Of a stretch of 64,000 nucleotides of DNA, positions 43,401-52,287 are shown piece after piece. The stretch covers positions 1 to 64,000 of the forward strand of contig CAZOQJ010000001.1 in the NCBI GenBank assembly GCA_964581905.1, written 5' to 3'. Source of the stretch: CAZBWE01 sp964581905 (GTDB lineage Bacteria > Planctomycetota > Phycisphaerae > Sedimentisphaerales > Anaerobacaceae). The notes under the pieces are model-generated. The model saw nothing but the letters and a program-made list of their open reading frames with translations, ran no database searches and was not told where the DNA came from. The stretch's first letter is position 1. Each line of letters opens with the position of its first letter. The translations under genes and the position numbers were made by a program.

Positions 43401-46400
43401 CTTAACGACAATTTCAACTCAAATCCTGATACTAATCAGTGGGCCTTTTTAGCTCGGATGCTCAAGGATTATCACGACCGTGATGTCAGAGAAAATAACA
43501 GGACAGAAAAAGATAGAATATCACCTGACGTTTTTTATTATTGTATTTTTGACTTTTTAAAAATAAAGTCATCCGAGATTAGCTATGCCGGTAGCGAGCC
43601 GACAACGTCGCAAATTGACCAATCAAAAAAGAAAAAAGATATTTTTATCCATAAAGATGCCTTGAAAGCACAGAATGCAGATTATCTGCACGCTGACTAT
43701 GATGTCAGCATCGTAATTTGCACCAAGGATAGGGCCGAGCTGCTTGACCAGATGTTTGCCAGCTTGGAAGAAGCAGCCAAATGCGTAGCTTACGAGGTAA
43801 TTGTAATTGAAGGGGGTTCTACTGATAACACGCTTGATGTATTGCGCAAATACAAAGTTACAAAAGTCTACAGCGAGTCGGAATGGCTTGGGCCAGGCAG
43901 ACATTCCTGGCCACAGCTATATAACTTCGGTTTCTCAAAAGCTACTGGCAAATGGGCAATGTATGCCAGCGATGATATTATCTTCAGCAAAGAAGCTATC
44001 TCGTGGGCCTTCCGAACGCTGAGCAGTCAAAGTGACAAAGTGGCGGGCGGTATTTTCTTTTACAAAAATATTTATTGCTTCGAATCCGCACGGGAATGGG
44101 CCAGCTACGGAATCGATTTTACTCATGGCCAGAAGCTTTTGATGAACTATGGCTTGATTAGATTGGACTATTTCCACGAAGTTGGTGGGTTAGAAGAAGT
44201 TTATCAGTTTTATTGTGCTGACAGTGATTTATGCTACAAACTATACGAAAGAGGCAAGCAACTAATTCCTTTGCCGGCAAGTTTTATCGCACACAACAAT
44301 GTGCTTGATGCCCAGAAGAAAGTAAATTACTCCACCAGCGGCAGAGATATCGAATTACTACGGCGGCGATGGAAGCATTTTGTTCCTATGGAAATTCCAG
44401 AGCCGAGACGTTTGGTCTGGCAGGAGGACCTTTTCGAGGCACTTAATTTGATGAGTAATTTGGGAAAAGTTAATTATGGCATCGGGAGTTTTTGGCACGG
44501 CCTTGCGTATTTTCAACAGGAACTGTTCGAAAAGGCAAAGTCAAAATTTATTCAGGCTATTGAGTCGCACTGCGAACACTGGCTGGTTCACTGGCTTTTG
44601 GCCAAAGCGGCATATCAGTGTGGAGATAAAGCTCTGGCTGAAAAGATGGTTCTGCAGGTACTAAAGCAGGCACCGACTTTTGGCCCGGCAAAGGATTTTT
44701 TGAATCAACTGAGTGCCGAGGTAGGAGAAAGTGCCGAGCTGGTACAATGTCAGACAAAAAGCGAGAACCGATTATCACCTATAGAGATGAACACGAGAAA
44801 AGACATGGTTGGCCTTATATTCAGTAAAGACCGCGCTATGCAACTGCAAGCGGCTCTCGAATCCTTCTTTTTGCATTGTACCGATAGTGAGCAGATAAAA
44901 TTATTTGTCCTGTACCAGGTTTCAAATCATTTACACCAGCGCCAATATAATAACCTGAAAAAAGACTTTGGTAATATAACATTCATTAAAGAAACCAACT
45001 TTAAACAGCAGCTTTGCACTATTGTGGAAGGCTCTGAATATGTGTTATTTCTGGTTGATGATAATCTGTTTGTGAAAGATTTTTCTCTCGCCGATGTTGT
45101 CAAAAGTCTGCAGGGGAACAAGGACGCAATTGGTTTTTCGCTAAGGTTGGGCAAGAACACAGATTATTGTTACTCTCATGACAGCAAACAGAATTTACCT
45201 GTATTCCAGGGGATAGATAATGGGATATTGAAATATAACTGGACAGCCGGTGAGTATGATTTTGGTTATCCATTGGAGCTATCAAGTTCATTATACAGGA
45301 CCAGCGACATTCTGATACTGCTGGATAAACTGGAATTCACCCATCCGAACATCCTCGAAGATATGATGGCAGCTAATTCTCAGCTATATGCACAAACCAA
45401 AGACTTCCTGCTTTGTTATGAGAATTCTGTTGCATTCTGTAATCCGATAAACAAAGTTCAGTCGGTTTGGAACAACCGCTCATGTACCGACGATAGATAC
45501 TCAGCCGAAAGATTAGCTGAAATGTTTGAAGATGGAGTAAGAATAGATGTAGAAAAGTTCTCAGGTTTTGTCCCCAATTCTTGTCATCAGGAAGTACAAG
45601 TATATTTCAAGACAGAGGAAAGAGGACAGAAGGCGGCAGATAGAAGATGGAGCCCCGAGCGTGAGGTATCCCCGCCCAAATTCTCCATCGTCATGGCCAA
45701 TTACAATAAGGAAAAATATATTGCCGAGGCCATAGAATCTGTGTTGAATCAAACATTCACGGACTGGGAACTAATCATCATTGATGACTGTTCGACGGAT
45801 GATTCTCTGAATGTAATCCAAAGATATCTTGATGATACTCGTATAAAACTAATTCAGCACAAGAAAAATCGTGGTAAAACGGCTGCATTAAAGGCAGGTA
45901 TCGCCAATGTGCGGTCAGAGTATTTTGGTATCTTGGACAGCGATGATTGCCTCCTGCCAAATGCGGTGGAAACTATGTATGCATATCATGAAAAGTTTCC
46001 CGATTGTGGGCTTGTATACTCGCAATTTGCGTATTGTCATCAGGACCTTACGCGAAGGTGCGTTGGCTTCTGTGATAAGATACCAGCAGGTAAGACAGCC
46101 CTTGATTTAAATGTCGTCAGTCATTTTCAAACCTTTAAGCTGTGTGATTACCTGAAGACCTCAGGTTACGATGAGAATATCTTATATGCCGAAGACATTG
46201 ATATCGTCTACAAAGTGGAGGAAGTGACCAGCCTAAAATTTATGGATGAGTGTCTTTATCTGTACAGAGAGCTGCCTACCTCGATTTGTCATTCCAAGGA
46301 TAAAATTAATGTTGCAATAATGTCGAGAGTAAAAGCGAGAATAAACGCTCTAAAAAGAAGATGCGATGTTTTAGCTGAGTCAGGCAATAAAAATTTTGAG

Positions 46401-47543
46401 GATTTATTTGCTCAGGCTGTTAAACAAGCGAGAACAATTCATAAAGATGTTGAGCAGTATTTTGTAATATTGGCAAAGCTATATGAAAATAATCTGTTAT
46501 CGCCGGATTTGAACCTTCCTGTCGATATTGAAAGACGGGATGTTGAGGAAAGATTATTATGGCTTGCAGCCAATGTAGACATAAAATTCGACAAGCTGTT
46601 TGAATTGCTTGCAGGTCAGGGAGAAACGGAAAAACAACCGCTGGTTACCGTATATATAGTAGCGTATAATGCAGAAAAGTTTATCGCTCAGGCCATCGAT
46701 TCCGTTTTATCGCAAGTCTATAAGAATTTCGAATTGTTGATTGTTGATGACGGTAGTACCGACAAAACTAAAGAGCTGGTGGCTTCTTACTCGGATGACA
46801 GGATTCACTATATTTATAAGGAGCATAAAAATTATGCTTCGGGGGTGAACAGAGTGATAGCTGAGGCAAAGGGTAAATACATTATGGTTGTCGATTCAGA
46901 CGACTTTATTGCTCCCGACTACATTGAGAAAATAGTGGCTTTTGCTGAAAAGCACCCGCAGATAGATTACTTTTATCCTGCCCAGCTTACTCTTGTGAAT
47001 GAATCCGGTGACCCGACAGGCCAGCAGTGGAGCTATATGGATTTTTCGGATAACAGTGTTCTTCCGTCATTCCTGTTTAAAAATGGCTATGGACCGATTC
47101 CGAATCCGGGCAGTCTGAAAAGGAAGACTTTGTTTGACAAGGTCGGATTGTATGATGAGGTTGATACTGTCGAGGACTTTGTATTTTTGTGCAAAAATGC
47201 CCTGAAGATAAATTTCAAAAGAGTTGATGAGCATTCGACTTATTTCTACAGAAGGCATCGGCAAAGCAATTCCCTAAAGTTTGAGGCAAGAAATCGGATT
47301 ATGGCTGATGTGCTCAACGAGATGGTCTCGATTTATCCGGCTGAAGTGTTATATCCACAAGTCGTGGATATAAGTGACGCCGGTTTGAAAGAGCAGCAAT
47401 ACTATAAATATGTAGTGGAGACTTTTTGCAGGCATGCTAACGGCCCAATGGTCCAATTCGGGCAGTATTTTCAAAAGTATGCGGTTTATTATAAGTCGAA
47501 GCTGTTGAGAATTACCGGGCCAAAACAGTTGGTTCCAAAATGA
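40455..47543 (+). CDS. Giant tandem glycosyltransferase, about seven GT-like modules
   Basis: 2362 residues. It starts at TTG 40455: a stop lies at 40443-40445 and no ATG or GTG lies between. AGGT is 8 bases upstream. Modules by eye: 1-300, GT-A (PVILICYNRPWHTAQVLKAL, acidic LLEDDC); 315-715, GT-B/GT4 (INTHDQAGGAAKVAWRLAEA, then NCPLVVLEALSCGIPIVTFD); 774-990, a GT-like unit with MPWWDYWMPL; 1081-1315, GT2 (VSIVICTKDRAELLDQMFAS); 1340-1430, TPR-like; 1451-1720, a degenerate GT2-like unit (GLIFSKDRAMQLQAALESFF); 1741-1966, GT2 with LDSDD; 2062-2296, GT2 with VDSDDF. It has no signal peptide or membrane helix, so it is cytoplasmic. It is last in the island, before fliD. Flagellin or a surface polymer is the likely acceptor. 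Confidence 0.8.
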   Translation: MRDIPVILICYNRPWHTAQVLKALLEHGIQNLYIFSDAPKSSRDVEGVLKTRELFKAIRWTKPKIIERNENYGLARSIVSAVNHVFEGHDRLVLLEDDCVPRKHFFDFMKECLERYENHDRVFGINGYTVPIAEDLLSDYPFDIYFYPRIGSWGWATWKSAWMHYEPDLRKVCEQIKVNDIDINQGGTDIPQNVQKLINGEIKDVWTLNWVLSVYLNKGYYIYPTFSQIRNIGFDGTGLHCGETHKFDNFCVDYKPRRFPDDIIINEGLINNYNDYFGNPNKKPEVVSRQTIQHNFIAEPHGTKHNCSTANAGKLSIVHINTHDQAGGAAKVAWRLAEAQRNAGCDSIMLVGEKRSDSKYSFAFPVEADRSLRIQCRQQGQLYYEFQGSHKLVNNQHVLSADILHLHNLHGDFFNPSSLSSLSHLKPTVWTLHDQQPTTGHCAYSLDCQRWEDGCGQCPMLSLYPDILIDTSAQLYRDKKLIYDNSYLNIVVPSQWLKDNVQRSILRNHPVELIYNGIDTNIFRPYNKIEARKKLGIPTDVLVIGAVAHGGALENPWKGGNYTRAVFDALQTKLPDHIFVNIGGNSKLDSSRIISIPHINDESELAQAYSMLDIFLYTPAADNCPLVVLEALSCGIPIVTFDTGGVPELVRNGLDGYVSPYKDVHGLVQALEKLAAQTQLRAEFSRNARQEAIAKFDHKKIAQQYQELYERCLQQRKSEARKVKLLPLAAVPKVILNRAFIKAESTKKVLDYDAEKKREAKCHDNFKVSRDNELVIATSISPKNLAKQVKAVESWVKLGFDVVSINCAEEIQKLQGAFPDVKFIQAKRDAREMFGKPFIYFDDFLEYFLRTDSEICGIVNSDILLIGDKGIVSFIKEEAADSLVYGPRINVDSLERLDGKFFNEGFDFFFFPKIFGSFFQKSCFCVGMPWWDYWMPLILILEGISVKKLTSPFAYHIKHSFRWNGDQGKLLINKCFEYLQPKLNDNFNSNPDTNQWAFLARMLKDYHDRDVRENNRTEKDRISPDVFYYCIFDFLKIKSSEISYAGSEPTTSQIDQSKKKKDIFIHKDALKAQNADYLHADYDVSIVICTKDRAELLDQMFASLEEAAKCVAYEVIVIEGGSTDNTLDVLRKYKVTKVYSESEWLGPGRHSWPQLYNFGFSKATGKWAMYASDDIIFSKEAISWAFRTLSSQSDKVAGGIFFYKNIYCFESAREWASYGIDFTHGQKLLMNYGLIRLDYFHEVGGLEEVYQFYCADSDLCYKLYERGKQLIPLPASFIAHNNVLDAQKKVNYSTSGRDIELLRRRWKHFVPMEIPEPRRLVWQEDLFEALNLMSNLGKVNYGIGSFWHGLAYFQQELFEKAKSKFIQAIESHCEHWLVHWLLAKAAYQCGDKALAEKMVLQVLKQAPTFGPAKDFLNQLSAEVGESAELVQCQTKSENRLSPIEMNTRKDMVGLIFSKDRAMQLQAALESFFLHCTDSEQIKLFVLYQVSNHLHQRQYNNLKKDFGNITFIKETNFKQQLCTIVEGSEYVLFLVDDNLFVKDFSLADVVKSLQGNKDAIGFSLRLGKNTDYCYSHDSKQNLPVFQGIDNGILKYNWTAGEYDFGYPLELSSSLYRTSDILILLDKLEFTHPNILEDMMAANSQLYAQTKDFLLCYENSVAFCNPINKVQSVWNNRSCTDDRYSAERLAEMFEDGVRIDVEKFSGFVPNSCHQEVQVYFKTEERGQKAADRRWSPEREVSPPKFSIVMANYNKEKYIAEAIESVLNQTFTDWELIIIDDCSTDDSLNVIQRYLDDTRIKLIQHKKNRGKTAALKAGIANVRSEYFGILDSDDCLLPNAVETMYAYHEKFPDCGLVYSQFAYCHQDLTRRCVGFCDKIPAGKTALDLNVVSHFQTFKLCDYLKTSGYDENILYAEDIDIVYKVEEVTSLKFMDECLYLYRELPTSICHSKDKINVAIMSRVKARINALKRRCDVLAESGNKNFEDLFAQAVKQARTIHKDVEQYFVILAKLYENNLLSPDLNLPVDIERRDVEERLLWLAANVDIKFDKLFELLAGQGETEKQPLVTVYIVAYNAEKFIAQAIDSVLSQVYKNFELLIVDDGSTDKTKELVASYSDDRIHYIYKEHKNYASGVNRVIAEAKGKYIMVVDSDDFIAPDYIEKIVAFAEKHPQIDYFYPAQLTLVNESGDPTGQQWSYMDFSDNSVLPSFLFKNGYGPIPNPGSLKRKTLFDKVGLYDEVDTVEDFVFLCKNALKINFKRVDEHSTYFYRRHRQSNSLKFEARNRIMADVLNEMVSIYPAEVLYPQVVDISDAGLKEQQYYKYVVETFCRHANGPMVQFGQYFQKYAVYYKSKLLRITGPKQLVPK

Positions 47544-47575
47544 AAAAATGCGCTAAGTGAAAAGATAATATGTAG

Positions 47576-47602
47576 TTAAGTAAATGGATTTTTATACGAT
47601 AA
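47576..47602 (+). promoter_or_regulatory. Possible sigma-28 promoter of fliD
   Basis: TTAA at 47576-47579, a 15-base spacer, then TACGATAA at 47595-47602, against the FliA consensus TAAA-N15-GCCGATAA. Spacing is exact. The -35 matches 3 of 4 and the -10 matches 6 of 8. It lies 79 bases before fliD, a typical late flagellar gene. Confidence 0.5.
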
Positions 47603-47681
47603 TAATCTTTAGGACGAGACACTTGTAGTAGGCATAGGGAGGCCGCAGAAGCTCGGGATTTAAAAAGAAAGGTGGACAAAA

Positions 47682-50054
47682 ATGTCGACTATACGTCTTC
47701 CAGGCCTGCAGACAGGCATTGATACAAATGCGCTTATTGAACAATTGATGGCTATTGAACGCCGTACGCTCAACGTCTGGGAAAACCGCAAAGCGGTTTG
47801 GCAGGAGAGACAGGAAGCCCTTAGCACCTTGGAATCCAAGTTGCGGAATCTGCGAACCTCCGTTCGAGCACTTTCAGATGCCGATGAGCTCCGCGCCTTT
47901 AATGTCTCTACAAGTGACGAGGAAATAATAACGGCTGAAGCGACAAATAATGCCTTTGAAGGAAATCACACAGTTGTAATCAACCAGTTGGCCAATGCTG
48001 AGCGATGGGTTCATAGGACCGGCCATAAATATGCCGAAGACTATGTTGGAACTGGCACTTTTGTCTATTCGTATAATTATAAAGAAACAAGTATAACAAC
48101 CACTGCAACTACGACGCTACAGGATCTGGTCGGTCTAATTAATAACGATGCAAATAATCCCGGTGTTACTGCCGGTCTCTTACACTATGACGATGCCTAC
48201 CATCTGGTTCTTAATGGTGAGGATGCAGGCACAGATTATCAAATTCACGTCAATACAGGCAGTACCGAGGTCTGGAAAAGTGGCTCGGCCTTTACTTATG
48301 ATAATGACAACGCTTTGTTGAGCACAAAAATTAAAGACCTCGACCAGTTCAGCGGGACTCTCAGCGACTCAGATGAATATGAAGAATATATTGAAATAAA
48401 AAATTGTACAGACCATTTTGGTGTTTCAACAGCTCAGGTGGACTTTTATGTTAATGAAAATACAACACTTGGCCATCTTATTTCAGAGATTAACGATGCT
48501 TTTGATGGAAGGGCAAAAGCAGTTTTCGAAAATGGCAAGATTGTTTTAACAGATAGTGTCGGTGGCGAAAGCAGTCTTTGGATCGAATTAGGGTGGAATG
48601 ACGATGGCGGGGGCACATTGCTGGACGGGCTTGCTATGAGTGTTACAACCGAGGGCAACGCAACAGAAGCGAGTCTGTCCGGTTACACAGCATCGGCCTT
48701 TACTAAAAGCCAGACCGCCCAGGATTCAAAAATCAAGGTCGATGGTTTTCCCGATACGTCAGCGACTTCGGAAGTTCAAACGGTATCATTGAGCGGTGGT
48801 CCCGACGGCGGCTCATTTACACTCACTTACCGAGGTGAAACAACATCAGATATTGCTTACAATGCAACTGCCGAAGAAATTAAGACCGCACTTGAGCTAC
48901 TCTCAACCGTCAATTCAGGTGATATAACGGTTTCTGGCTCTATCGATGATGGTACAACTTTTACATTTGCGAATTCATTAGGTAACGTTGACCTGCTTAT
49001 GATTAACTCTTCACTAACAAACGGGGGAAGTCCGTTAACAGCCAGTATTTCTGAAACAACGCCGGGTAGTGACAGTTACATCAGCAGAAGCTCTAATACG
49101 GTTGACGATGTGATTAGCGGTGTCACGCTGCATCTGCACGATACTACCAGTGCCAATGGCGAAGATATAACTCTTACCAGAGATGTACAATCGGTCAAAG
49201 ATAAACTTGATGCAATGGTCATCGCCTACAATGCTGCTATCAGCCATATTAAAGAAACGACCGGCTATAATGAGATTACACAGGTCGGCGGTATCTTGAT
49301 GGGGGATTATGTTGTTTCGACCATCCAATACCAGTTCCGTGGACCGCTTATCGAGCAGGCAGCCGGTTTTTTAGAGGATGTCGATTCGTTCTTGACCCCC
49401 CTCAACATCGGCCTTGAATTCGACAAGGACGGCATACTAAGTCTGGACACAAACGATTTTGATGAAGCAATAGCCGAAGATTATAGGGGTGTTCTTGCTT
49501 TAATAGGCGCCGACAAGACAGGCAGCAGCACCAGCGATACCATCGAGTTCTACAGTGCCAGTACAAATTATACAACAGGGGGTGAATATAACGTACAGGT
49601 GACAGTAAGCGGTGGGGTCATCACAAGTTCCCAAATAAAACTTTCAACCGAATCGACATATCGTGATATGACAATTAGCAGTAATATTATTACCGGCAAT
49701 AGCAGCTTTGACGATAACGGCGACCCAGTGTATGCTGAGGACGGTCTTCAGCTAAGCGTCGACTTGACTACGGATGGCGATTATACCGCTACGGTTTACG
49801 TCAAGCAGGGTTTTGCAGGTAAAATAGAGGATAAAATCGATAGAATGCTAAAGGCAACCGTAGGTTCTATCATAGTTGACCAGGACCATGTCGAAGACCA
49901 GATAGAACTGCTCCAGGACAAAATTGAGGATGAAGAATACCGTCTTGAGCAAAGAGAGAAAAGATTGGTACTTCGCTTTGCCCGCCTCGAAAAAGCATTG
50001 ACCTTAATACAAAACCAGATGGCCGCTGCAAGCATAATAGCTATATCGTCATAA
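47682..50054 (+). CDS. fliD: Filament cap protein FliD
   Basis: 790 residues, longer than usual (about 450-700). The N-terminus RLPGLQTGIDTNALIEQLMA followed by IERRTLNVWENRK, and the C-terminal coiled coil (LLQDKIEDEEYRLEQREKRL then RFARLEKALTLIQNQMAAA), are diagnostic. An extra beta domain at about 364-465 (EVQTVSLSGGPDGGSFTLTY, then YNATAEEIKTALELLSTVNS) resembles a repeat common in planctomycete surface proteins. FliD caps the growing filament and often contacts host or surface. AAAGGTGG precedes the ATG. No fliS follows; the gene is convergent with flhB. Confidence 0.93.
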   Translation: MSTIRLPGLQTGIDTNALIEQLMAIERRTLNVWENRKAVWQERQEALSTLESKLRNLRTSVRALSDADELRAFNVSTSDEEIITAEATNNAFEGNHTVVINQLANAERWVHRTGHKYAEDYVGTGTFVYSYNYKETSITTTATTTLQDLVGLINNDANNPGVTAGLLHYDDAYHLVLNGEDAGTDYQIHVNTGSTEVWKSGSAFTYDNDNALLSTKIKDLDQFSGTLSDSDEYEEYIEIKNCTDHFGVSTAQVDFYVNENTTLGHLISEINDAFDGRAKAVFENGKIVLTDSVGGESSLWIELGWNDDGGGTLLDGLAMSVTTEGNATEASLSGYTASAFTKSQTAQDSKIKVDGFPDTSATSEVQTVSLSGGPDGGSFTLTYRGETTSDIAYNATAEEIKTALELLSTVNSGDITVSGSIDDGTTFTFANSLGNVDLLMINSSLTNGGSPLTASISETTPGSDSYISRSSNTVDDVISGVTLHLHDTTSANGEDITLTRDVQSVKDKLDAMVIAYNAAISHIKETTGYNEITQVGGILMGDYVVSTIQYQFRGPLIEQAAGFLEDVDSFLTPLNIGLEFDKDGILSLDTNDFDEAIAEDYRGVLALIGADKTGSSTSDTIEFYSASTNYTTGGEYNVQVTVSGGVITSSQIKLSTESTYRDMTISSNIITGNSSFDDNGDPVYAEDGLQLSVDLTTDGDYTATVYVKQGFAGKIEDKIDRMLKATVGSIIVDQDHVEDQIELLQDKIEDEEYRLEQREKRLVLRFARLEKALTLIQNQMAAASIIAISS

Positions 50055-50071
50055 ATCTTTCATCAAGCTTT

Positions 50072-51139
50072 TTATGCTTTCCTGTGCCGCAGGCGATAAA
50101 CAAGAGCCAGAACTTCTGCTACCGCTACATACAGGGTTTCTGGTATAGCGGCGTCAAGCTTTACTGTTGAATATATGGTTCTGGCCAATTCAGGTTTTCT
50201 TACAATCGGCACACCGTAAGCCCGTGCGATTTCTTTTATCTTTTCCGCCAGGTGGTCCGCACCTTTAGCCACCATAGTGGGGGCTTCCATTGTCTTGGCA
50301 TCGTAACGCAGGGCAACGGCTACATGTGTTGGATTGACAAGTACTACGTTGGCTTTAGGAACCTCCTGCAACATACGCTTGGCGGCCATCGCAAATTGGA
50401 TTCTTCGGATGCGACTTTTAACTTCCGGAGAACCTTCTGTCTGCTTGCGCTCTTCTTTTACATCCTGCTTTGTCATCTTTAGGTCCTGGATATACTTCCA
50501 TTTCTGGTAAATAGTATCTGTGGCGCCTATAACCAGAAGAGCGATGCAAATGCGTATGCACAGACCCAATATCATCTTTGCAATGAGTGCGAGCATCCCC
50601 AAAGACCAGGCCCACCGTAGAGTGGCAAGTACCTCGAGTTTATCCTTGAGGTAGAACCAGACGATGAGCGCAACAAAGAGAAGCTTTGCGATGGAGACCA
50701 GTAGTTTTACCGCAGAGCGTCCGTTTACTAACTTGCCGAATCCTGCGACTGGATTTAATAAGTCGAATTTCGGAGACAAGGCTCCAGGGGAGAAATTTAA
50801 ACCACCGACAATAATACCCCCGGCAACAGCGCCTACAAATAGAGCCGCAAAAATAGGGCACAGAACGAGAACAAAATCAACAATTTTCCTGTTCATAAAG
50901 TTGATAAAACTGCCTGTATCAGTAAAAGGCTGGATTTGGCCGGACATCCCTTCCCTCATTAGTCCGGTGAACCATTGCATTAAAGATGGCGCCGAAAAGG
51001 CTATCGCTGCTACCAAAACAAGAATCGAGATAAAGGACATCAGTTCCGCACTCTGAGGTACTTGTCCTTTTTCTTTGGCCTTGGCCAATCTTCTTGGTGT
51101 TGGCTGCTCTGTCCTTTCGGCTGCTGGTTTCTCTGCCAT
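50072..51139 (-). CDS. flhB: Flagellar export switch protein FlhB
   Basis: 355 residues. The start AERTEQPTPRRLAKAKEKGQ and four membrane segments are typical. The C-terminal domain has the self-cleavage site NPTH in VVLVNPTHVAVALRYD, needed to switch substrate from rod-hook to filament proteins. The end has the short Arg/His-rich tail. It is the last gene of the flgB operon and converges on fliD with only 17 bases between the stops. Confidence 0.96.
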   Translation of the reverse strand: MAEKPAAERTEQPTPRRLAKAKEKGQVPQSAELMSFISILVLVAAIAFSAPSLMQWFTGLMREGMSGQIQPFTDTGSFINFMNRKIVDFVLVLCPIFAALFVGAVAGGIIVGGLNFSPGALSPKFDLLNPVAGFGKLVNGRSAVKLLVSIAKLLFVALIVWFYLKDKLEVLATLRWAWSLGMLALIAKMILGLCIRICIALLVIGATDTIYQKWKYIQDLKMTKQDVKEERKQTEGSPEVKSRIRRIQFAMAAKRMLQEVPKANVVLVNPTHVAVALRYDAKTMEAPTMVAKGADHLAEKIKEIARAYGVPIVRKPELARTIYSTVKLDAAIPETLYVAVAEVLALVYRLRHRKA

Positions 51140-51145
51140 TTTAGT

Positions 51146-51214
51146 AGTGCCTAAAACGAGCCAAAGTGAATTAAAGTGAAAAAGTAATCCATAACTTTAG
51201 GCACTTTAGACACT
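51146..51214. repeat. Inverted third copy of the AAAGTGCCTAAAG repeat
   Basis: In reverse complement it reads AAAGTTATGGATTACTTTTT then CACTTTAATTCACTTTGG and TTTTAGGCACT, closely matching the two copies at 19591-19690. It fills the gap between fliR and flhB. Confidence 0.8.
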
Positions 51215-51234
51215 TCAAACTTTAGCTCACTGCC

Positions 51235-51987
51235 TTATAAGGGAAGCAATTTGCCCATCCAGTCGGCAAATTCAGTCACAAATTCGCTAATAAATGGAAG
51301 AAATATCCCCACCATTAACAATCCCAAACCTACTTGTAGTGGTAAACTGATAAATAAAATGTTCATTTCTGGTGCGATACGCGCCAGCACCGCTAAAACA
51401 ACCATTAACAGCAGAAGCGCTGCTAACATTGGCCCGGCCAATCTTAAACCGGCAATTAACAGAGTTGAACCGGCTTTAATTATGCCGCTGGCCAGGATTG
51501 CTATGCTTGGTATGGTACCCGCTGGAAATACTTCGAAGCTTCGCGAGATAACTAATAGAAACAAATGGTGACCGTTGGCGCTAAGAAACAAAAGTATAAA
51601 TATCATCTCTATAAGCTCACAAAGTGGTCCACCCATTTCGCCCGTTGTGGGGTCCAGAATACTGGCTATTGTCAAACCCATCTGCTGTTCGATAATCTGA
51701 CCGCAGAGTTTGACCGTGGTAAATACAAGAGAGACGATTAACCCCAAAGCTAAACCGTAAATGGCTTCATTGCTTATCAATAGTATTGCCTCTAACATGC
51801 GAACACCATCGGGACTAACACCGGGAGGTTTTATCATGGAGAAAAAAATCGTTATTAGGAAAGTCATGGTGACTTTGACTCTCAGCGGTATGGTATTCCA
51901 GCTAAAGACAGGTGCTACCATAAAAAATGCTGAAATTCTTGTCAGCATCATCACAAAACCGAGGAGCTTTTCGGTCACCAATTCCAT
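51235..51987 (-). CDS. fliR: Flagellar export gate protein FliR
   Basis: 250 residues with about six membrane segments. LTRISAFFMVAPVFSWNTIP and VKVTMTFLITIFFSM at the start, then GLIVSLVFTTVKLCGQIIEQ with MGLTIASILDPTTG, and the final PLQVGLGLLMVGIFLPF are conserved FliR features. FliR forms the export gate core with FliP and FliQ. It starts 3 bases after fliQ ends. Confidence 0.95.
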   Translation of the reverse strand: MELVTEKLLGFVMMLTRISAFFMVAPVFSWNTIPLRVKVTMTFLITIFFSMIKPPGVSPDGVRMLEAILLISNEAIYGLALGLIVSLVFTTVKLCGQIIEQQMGLTIASILDPTTGEMGGPLCELIEMIFILLFLSANGHHLFLLVISRSFEVFPAGTIPSIAILASGIIKAGSTLLIAGLRLAGPMLAALLLLMVVLAVLARIAPEMNILFISLPLQVGLGLLMVGIFLPFISEFVTEFADWMGKLLPL

Positions 51988-51990
51988 AAA

Positions 51991-52260
51991 TCAGCGCCCA
52001 ATATTCTGGATATGACTGAAAATTTCGTTAGCAAATCTAAGTAGAACCTCCATCATCCAGTTTCCGAAAAGCAGTGTGACCGCCCCCACAGCCAGAAGCT
52101 TGGGCACTATCGTTAAGGTCATATCGCGTATTGAAGTAACCGCCTGAAACAGTGTCACAATTATTCCAACTGTCATACACGTCAGCAGAATTGGAGCGGC
52201 CAAAAACAAAGCTGTCTCAAGAGTATGTCTGCCAAGATAAAGTATGAAACTGCTGTCCAT
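51991..52260 (-). CDS. fliQ: Flagellar export gate protein FliQ
   Basis: 89 residues with two membrane helices. ALFLAAPILLTCMTVGIIVT then LFQAVTSIRDMTLTIVPKLL is the FliQ signature. The size is exact for the family. It sits in the classic order fliP-fliQ-fliR. Confidence 0.95.
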   Translation of the reverse strand: MDSSFILYLGRHTLETALFLAAPILLTCMTVGIIVTLFQAVTSIRDMTLTIVPKLLAVGAVTLLFGNWMMEVLLRFANEIFSHIQNIGR

Positions 52261-52287
52261 CTGACAGGTTCCTGAAAAAGTAAGTGC

